From Mycobacterium sp. 236(2023) (GTDB lineage: Bacteria; Actinomycetota; Actinomycetes; Mycobacteriales; Mycobacteriaceae), in NCBI RefSeq assembly GCF_029623955.1, contig NZ_JARSBP010000003.1:620001-684000 (forward strand): DNA of 64,000 nt, given 5' to 3'. Positions within the stretch are counted from its first letter, which is position 1. Every line of letters starts with the position of its first letter. The position numbers and the translations under genes were made by a program. Positions 59,456 through 64,000 of the stretch are shown piece by piece. The notes beneath the pieces were generated by a model, which saw only the letters and a program-made list of their open reading frames with translations, was not told where the DNA came from and ran no database searches.

Positions 59456-60931
59456 ATGGCGAGGCACCGCGCTAAGCAAAAGTCGACGACAGCACAGGGT
59501 TCCGTGCTCCGCTACCTCACGGCCGGGGTGTTCGGGACGGCAATGGTGGGGACAGGCCTGGCGCTGGCGATCGCTCCTGACGTCGAGTCGCCGTCGACCG
59601 CGGCGATGACGGTGAAGCTGGTGTCGACCGATTCGGCACTGCCACCCGAGTGCCTGGCCGGCGCCGGTGCCGCATCCGGGTGCGACACCTTGGTGGGTTC
59701 CAGTGGTGCACCGACGCCGATCGCGTTGGCATCGGCCAATCCGGTGCTGCGCCCGATGATCGGCCCGGGCGGCTGGCTGATCGGCGATGGCATCGACGCC
59801 GCCGAGGACTGCGAAGGCAGCGCATGCCGCGGTGGCAACGGCGGAGTGCTCTGGGGTAACGGCGGCGATGGCCGGTACGGATGGGACGGCGGCAACGCGG
59901 GGCTGTTCTTCGGCGATGGCGGCAACGGCGGCGACGGCCTCGACGCCGAGTACCGGCCGCAGACAGGCGAGAAGCTGGCGGCCACCGACGGTGGCAACGG
60001 CGGGCGCGGCAGCCTGTTCGGCAGGGGCGGCGACGGCGGCAGGGGCGGCGATGACGACAACCAGCTGGACTCCAGCGATCCACTGAACAACAACGCCGAG
60101 GCGGGCTGGGGCGGCGATGGTGGCCGCGGCGGCCTGCGCGCCGGCAGCGGTGGCACCGGTGGCGACGGCGGCAAGGCGACGTCCGACAACGGTGACGCCA
60201 CCGGCGGAGACGGTGGTTATGGTGGCGACGCCACCGGCCGCCACGGCGGAGCGGGTGGCAACGGCGGCGAAGCGATCTCGCTCGGCGGGAACGCCTACGG
60301 CGGCTGGGGTGGCGACGGCGGCAAATCGTCGACGGGCAACGGCGGCGCCGGTGGTGACGGCGGTCATGCCGCGGGACTGCTCGAAGGCACCGAAGCCGTC
60401 GGTGGTACCGGTGGCGACGGCGGCGCGAGCAGGTCCGGTACCGGCGGCAGTGGCGGCGCGGCCGGCGACGCGACGAGCCTCGACGGTACGGCGGCCGGCG
60501 GTCGCGGCGGCGACGGCGGGAACGCATCGATCGGCAGCGGCGGTTCGGGCGGCAACGGTGGCGACGGCCAGTCCGTCGAGGGCGACGGCGTCGGCGGTGA
60601 CGGCGGCGACGGTGGTGACGTGCGCACCTTGGGTCGCGGCGGCGACGGCGGCAATGCCGGCAACGGCACCGTGTACACCGGTGGGCTGTCCGACTCCGAC
60701 GGCGACGCAACCGGCGGCACCGGTGGCAACGGTGGCCGTGGCGGCGCGGTGATGAGTGACGGCGGAGACGGCGGTGACGGCGGCGATGCGACCCTGCCGA
60801 ATCTGCCGGGCGGAAAGGGTGAGGCGACCGCGGGCGTCGGTGGCCTCGGCGGTGCCGGCGGTGCTGGCGGCAACGACGGCAGCGAGGGATCGGACGGCAC
60901 GACGAGCCGGTCTGACGCTTCCGACGACTAG
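59456..60931 (+). CDS. exported PGRS-like glycine-rich repeat protein without PE domain
   Basis: A 491-residue protein. Residues 1 to about 45 form a signal peptide-like region (MARHRAKQKSTTAQGSVLRY, then LTAGVFGTAMVGTGLALAI). A linker with two or more cysteine pairs (PPECLAGAGAASGCD, AEDCEGSACRGG) leads to about 370 residues of GGxGGx repeats (GGNGGDG, GGDGGRGGD and variants), very like the PGRS part of mycobacterial PE_PGRS proteins, but the PE domain is absent. The tail EGSDGTTSRSDASDD is acidic. The ATG at 59456 follows GGGGGAG. The repeats may bind calcium, as proposed for PGRS domains. A strong terminator follows. Confidence 0.85.
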   Translation: MARHRAKQKSTTAQGSVLRYLTAGVFGTAMVGTGLALAIAPDVESPSTAAMTVKLVSTDSALPPECLAGAGAASGCDTLVGSSGAPTPIALASANPVLRPMIGPGGWLIGDGIDAAEDCEGSACRGGNGGVLWGNGGDGRYGWDGGNAGLFFGDGGNGGDGLDAEYRPQTGEKLAATDGGNGGRGSLFGRGGDGGRGGDDDNQLDSSDPLNNNAEAGWGGDGGRGGLRAGSGGTGGDGGKATSDNGDATGGDGGYGGDATGRHGGAGGNGGEAISLGGNAYGGWGGDGGKSSTGNGGAGGDGGHAAGLLEGTEAVGGTGGDGGASRSGTGGSGGAAGDATSLDGTAAGGRGGDGGNASIGSGGSGGNGGDGQSVEGDGVGGDGGDGGDVRTLGRGGDGGNAGNGTVYTGGLSDSDGDATGGTGGNGGRGGAVMSDGGDGGDGGDATLPNLPGGKGEATAGVGGLGGAGGAGGNDGSEGSDGTTSRSDASDD

Positions 60932-60940
60932 AGGATGAAC

Positions 60941-60993
60941 GAAGGCTCTCCGGGGCGACAGGGTGTGAGGCCCCGTCCCGGAGGGCCTTCTTC
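60941..60993 (+). terminator. rho-independent-like terminator after the glycine-rich protein gene
   Basis: AAGGCTCTCCGGG (60941-60953) pairs with CCCGGAGGGCCTT (60976-60988), 12 of 13 positions, followed by CTTCTT. It ends nine bases after the stop codon of the glycine-rich gene begins its 3' flank, and precedes uvrD1. Confidence 0.75.
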
Positions 60994-61056
60994 TTGCGCG
61001 CGATTTCCGCGCGGGGTCCAGAAGTGTCCGCCTTCAGCGGTAAGTTCGGTTCCGAC

Positions 61057-63408
61057 ATGAGTGTGCACGTGACCCTGAACGATGAAGCCAGGCCAATGTC
61101 CGGCAGTGACAATCCCGCAGACCTCCTCGAAGGCCTCAACCCGCAGCAGCGTCAAGCGGTGCTGCACGAAGGATCCCCGCTGCTGATCGTGGCCGGCGCC
61201 GGGTCAGGCAAGACCGCGGTGTTGACCCGGCGCATCGCCTATCTGCTGGCCGCCCGCGACGTGGGCGTGGGCCAGGTGCTCGCCATCACGTTCACCAACA
61301 AGGCGGCCGCCGAGATGCGCGAGCGGGTGGTGTCTCTGGTGGGTCCGCGGGCCAGGAACATGTGGGTGTCGACGTTCCACTCGACGTGTGTGCGGATCCT
61401 GCGCAATCAGGCCTCGTTGTTGCCCGGCCTGAACTCCAACTTCTCGATCTACGATGCCGACGACTCGCGGCGGCTGCTGATGATGATCGGCAAGGACATG
61501 GGCCTCGACACCAAGCGGCATTCGCCGCGGTTGCTGGCCAACGGCATCTCCAACCTCAAGAACGAGTTGATCGGGCCCGAGCAGGCTGCGGCCGAAGCCT
61601 CCGAGGCCGAGGACGACCTGGCGCGCATCATCGCCGAGGTGTACGCCGAATACCAGCGCCGGTTGCGGACGGCCAACGCGCTCGACTTCGACGACCTCAT
61701 CGGCGAGACAGTCGCTGTGCTGCAAGCGTTTCCGCAGATCGCCCAGTACTACCGGCGCCGGTTCCGGCACATCCTCGTCGACGAGTACCAGGACACCAAC
61801 CACGCCCAGTACGTGCTGGTGCGTGAGTTGGTGGGTACGGAAACGGTCGACGGTGTCGCGCCTGCCGAGTTGTGTGTCGTCGGTGACGCCGACCAGTCGA
61901 TCTATGCGTTCCGCGGCGCCACCATACGCAACATCGAGGACTTCGAGCGCGACTTCCCGAACGCCACAACCATTCTGCTGGAACAGAATTACCGCTCGAC
62001 ACAGACGATCCTCAACGCCGCGAACTCGGTGATCGCCCGCAACGTCGGCCGTCGCGAGAAGCGGCTGTGGACCGACGCGGGCGAGGGCGAGTTGATCGTC
62101 GGGTACGTCGCCGACAACGAGCACGACGAGGCGCGCTTCATCGCGCAGGAGATCGATGCGCTGTCCGACGCGGTCGGCGACTTCTCCTACAACGACGTCG
62201 CGGTCTTCTATCGCACCAACAACTCTTCGCGTGCCATAGAAGAAGTCTTCATCCGTGCCGGCATTCCGTACAAAGTGGTTGGGGGAGTGCGCTTTTACGA
62301 GCGCAAAGAGATTCGCGACATCGTCGCCTACCTCCGTGTGCTGGACAACCCGGGCGACGCGGTGAGCATGCGGCGCATCCTCAACACGCCGCGCCGCGGT
62401 ATCGGCGACCGCGCCGAGGCCTGCGTGGCGGTGTATGCGGAGAATACCGGCTCGAACTTCAACGAGGCGCTGCACGCTGCCGCCGAGGGCAATGTCCCGA
62501 TGCTCAACAGCCGCTCCGAGAAGCAGATCGCCGCGTTCGTCGAGTTGCTCGACGAGCTCCGTGGCGGCCTCGACGGCGAGCTCGGCGACCTGGTCGAGAC
62601 AGTCCTGGACCGCACGGGCTACCGCGCCGAACTGGAATCGTCCAACGATCCGCAGGACCTGGCCCGGCTCGACAACCTCAACGAATTGGTCAGCGTCGCA
62701 CACGAATTCAGCACCGATCTGGCCAACGCCCGGGCTCTGGCAGAAGAGGGCGGCGAGGAGCCGCAGGACGAGGACGTGCCCGACACCGGCGTCCTGGCAT
62801 CCTTCCTGGAACGGGTCTCCCTGGTCGCCGACGCCGACGACATCCCCGAACACGGCGCGGGTGTCGTGACGATGATGACGCTGCACACCGCCAAAGGCCT
62901 GGAGTTCCCGCTGGTTTTCGTGACCGGTTGGGAGGACGGCATGTTCCCGCACATGCGAGCGCTCGGCGACCCGGTGGAGCTCTCCGAGGAGCGGCGGCTG
63001 GCCTACGTCGGCATCACCCGCGCCCGCCAGCGGCTGTACCTGAGCCGGGCCAAGGTCCGTTCGTCGTGGGGCCAACCGATGCTCAACCCGGAATCCCGCT
63101 TCCTACGGGAGATCCCGCAGGAACTCATCGACTGGCGTCGCACCGAGGCGCCGGCGTCGCCGTACTCAGCGCCGGTGGGCAACGCCGGCCGCTACGGCAC
63201 CCCGCGTCCGTCACCGTCGCGGCCGGCAGCGGGCAAGCGGTCGCTGATCGTGCTCGAGGCCGGAGACCGCGTCACCCACGACAAGTACGGCCTCGGCCGT
63301 GTCGAGGAGGTCTCCGGTGCCGGCGAGTCCGCGATGTCGCTGATCGACTTCGGCAGCGCGGGGCGCGTGAAACTGATGCACAACCACGCACCCATCAGCA
63401 AGCTGTAG
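61057..63408 (+). CDS. uvrD1: ATP-dependent DNA helicase UvrD1 (UvrD/PcrA)
   Basis: A 783-residue superfamily 1A helicase. Walker A is LLIVAGAGSGKTAVLTRRIAY (near residue 45-55), then TFHSTCVRIL, motif II VDEYQDTNHAQY, motif III VVGDADQSIYAFRGA, motif IV QNYRS, and motifs V/VI VTMMTLHTAKGLEFPLVF and RRLAYVGITRARQRLYL. The C-terminus VTHDKYGLGRVEEVSGAGESAMSLIDF (core YGLGRV) is a Tudor-like fold typical of UvrD/PcrA, used for RNA polymerase binding. Mycobacterial UvrD1 (Rv0949) works in excision repair and is stimulated by Ku. The ATG at 61057 is the family-like start. Confidence 0.95.
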   Translation: MSVHVTLNDEARPMSGSDNPADLLEGLNPQQRQAVLHEGSPLLIVAGAGSGKTAVLTRRIAYLLAARDVGVGQVLAITFTNKAAAEMRERVVSLVGPRARNMWVSTFHSTCVRILRNQASLLPGLNSNFSIYDADDSRRLLMMIGKDMGLDTKRHSPRLLANGISNLKNELIGPEQAAAEASEAEDDLARIIAEVYAEYQRRLRTANALDFDDLIGETVAVLQAFPQIAQYYRRRFRHILVDEYQDTNHAQYVLVRELVGTETVDGVAPAELCVVGDADQSIYAFRGATIRNIEDFERDFPNATTILLEQNYRSTQTILNAANSVIARNVGRREKRLWTDAGEGELIVGYVADNEHDEARFIAQEIDALSDAVGDFSYNDVAVFYRTNNSSRAIEEVFIRAGIPYKVVGGVRFYERKEIRDIVAYLRVLDNPGDAVSMRRILNTPRRGIGDRAEACVAVYAENTGSNFNEALHAAAEGNVPMLNSRSEKQIAAFVELLDELRGGLDGELGDLVETVLDRTGYRAELESSNDPQDLARLDNLNELVSVAHEFSTDLANARALAEEGGEEPQDEDVPDTGVLASFLERVSLVADADDIPEHGAGVVTMMTLHTAKGLEFPLVFVTGWEDGMFPHMRALGDPVELSEERRLAYVGITRARQRLYLSRAKVRSSWGQPMLNPESRFLREIPQELIDWRRTEAPASPYSAPVGNAGRYGTPRPSPSRPAAGKRSLIVLEAGDRVTHDKYGLGRVEEVSGAGESAMSLIDFGSAGRVKLMHNHAPISKL

Positions 63409-63409
63409 G

Positions 63410-64000
63410 TCAGTCGGTGCGGCTCCATCGCGCCGTCGCGGGAAGCGCCGCGAGCACGATCGACACAAGCGGCAGCAGCGGCAACGTATAGACCAGCGCC
63501 GGCAGGCTGGCGCCGGCGACGAACAGGCTTGCGAAAATCAGCAGCGCGATCACAGCGCCGACAACGACCAGAAGCCGTGCGGTCCTGCGGCGCAGCAGCA
63601 GAGCGATCACCCCGCTGATCGAGGCCGCGGCCGACACCGCGGCGAGGAATCCGACCGCCACGCAGAACAGCGGGTCGGTGGCCCACCATCCGGTGATCAG
63701 GTCGGTGGCGATCACACCGCTGGCCCAGCCGGACAGGATGCTGAAGACGGCGGTGGCGATGGCGGAGCGCGCATCGACCCGCAGAGCTCGGGGTGGCCCC
63801 ACCGCGGTGGGTTTGGCCCGCGGCACCATCTGGGTAACTGGATCGGAGACGACGACGGGCATAGCTCCGGTGGGGTGGCGGCGCAGGATGCTCGTGGGCG
63901 GCTCAGAAAAGGCGTCAGGGACAGATGTGGGCTGCGATCCGGTGGTCAGCGGGGCGCGACGCAGAATCCGGGTACTGGCGTCGTCTGAGGCCGAGTCCGG
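63410..64000 (-). CDS. membrane protein, 5' end beyond the window
   Basis: The frame is open from its stop at 63410 to the window edge, so the gene starts outside. The C-terminal 120 residues hold four membrane helices (SAIATAVFSILSGWASGVIA, DPLFCVAVGFLAAVSAAAS, RLLVVVGAVIALLIFASLFV and LPALVYTLPLLPLVSIVLAA). Before them is a polar region with repeated ILRR words (TRILRRAPLTT, TSILRRHPTGAMP), which suggests that the ATG at 63862 is not the true start. I recognise no family. It converges on uvrD1 with one base between stops. Confidence 0.7.
   Translation of the reverse strand, partial: PDSASDDASTRILRRAPLTTGSQPTSVPDAFSEPPTSILRRHPTGAMPVVVSDPVTQMVPRAKPTAVGPPRALRVDARSAIATAVFSILSGWASGVIATDLITGWWATDPLFCVAVGFLAAVSAAASISGVIALLLRRRTARLLVVVGAVIALLIFASLFVAGASLPALVYTLPLLPLVSIVLAALPATARWSRTD

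Noticed and set aside
59800..60900. Possible tandem DNA repeat or CRISPR-like array
   Set aside because: The repetition is degenerate codon repetition of glycine-rich motifs, with no constant repeat and spacer lengths.
59450..61139. Long open frames on the minus strand and in other plus frames across the glycine-rich gene
   Set aside because: They arise from the GGxGGx coding repeats; the antisense products are Arg/Pro/His low-complexity sequences without start signals.

Overview
The window is GC-rich, tightly packed actinobacterial DNA that looks like the chromosome of a pigmented, probably fast-growing mycobacterium (Mycolicibacterium type). Markers: a complete sigK/rskA/ufaA1 block in the order known from M. 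tuberculosis Rv0444c-Rv0449c; a second block whose gene order follows roughly Rv0924c-Rv0949 (mntH, reductase, SDR, ku, ligD, LLM oxidoreductase, Fpg-like glycosylase, SDR, pgi, chorismate mutase, uvrD1); F420-type enzymes; a DUF222/HNH (13E12-type) gene; a PGRS-like glycine-rich protein; and a carotenoid cluster. Orthology statements rest on remembered gene order and motifs, not on a search. I see no insertion sequence, prophage, CRISPR array or replication origin.

Layout. 0-9.5 kb: BKACE enzyme, DUF985 cupin, membrane protein plus GNAT, a four-gene coupled operon (thiolase, carotenoid oxygenase, tandem HxlR regulator, isochorismatase), GAF-ANTAR and MmyB-type regulators, a hemophore-like protein. 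9.5-13.3 kb: tRNA-Arg(CCT), a membrane protein with cytochrome oxidase subunit III/IV-like proteins, LLM oxidoreductase, YbdK-type ligase. 13.3-18.7 kb: SigK locus read from a SigK-like promoter. 18.7-25 kb: mntH operon including a two-domain gamma-glutamyl enzyme, three small exported proteins, reductase and SDR. 25-30.3 kb: endonuclease-like gene with a frameshifted end, then Ku, PfkB-type sugar kinase and LigD. 30.3-39.4 kb: HNH gene behind an SOS-type box, DJ-1 protein, ArsR/SRPBCC pair, RNase HI, VOC and Ddn-like proteins, MFS transporter with an unusual KDPG-aldolase-like protein opposite a ROK regulator. 39.4-48.2 kb: carotenoid genes crtE-crtI-crtB-[crtYd remnant]-methyltransferase-crtU-Rieske, and a divergent membrane protein/glycosyltransferase pair. 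48.2-64 kb: LLM oxidoreductase behind a KstR-type box, DUF4873 and AurF-like proteins, small membrane protein, Fpg-like glycosylase, SDR, pgi, aldehyde dehydrogenase, acyltransferase, chorismate mutase, PGRS-like protein, uvrD1 and a membrane protein running off the edge.

How the parts work together. Ku, LigD and UvrD1 are the mycobacterial end-joining ligation and unwinding proteins and lie within about 37 kb here, with an Fpg-like glycosylase and RNase HI. The carotenoid operon should make lycopene from prenyl diphosphates, but the lycopene cyclase genes expected between crtB and the methyltransferase are reduced to 34 codons, so the ring-aromatising steps downstream look stranded unless another cyclase exists elsewhere. 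Candidate control sites include a SigK promoter, an SOS box, two KstR boxes, an ArsR operator, an MntR/IdeR-like palindrome, a SigF-type promoter and a pair of divergent leaderless promoters with repeats at the ROK/aldolase-like locus.

Most genes are joined by ATGA/GTGA overlaps, and several promoters place the transcription start directly on an ATG/GTG (leaderless reading).
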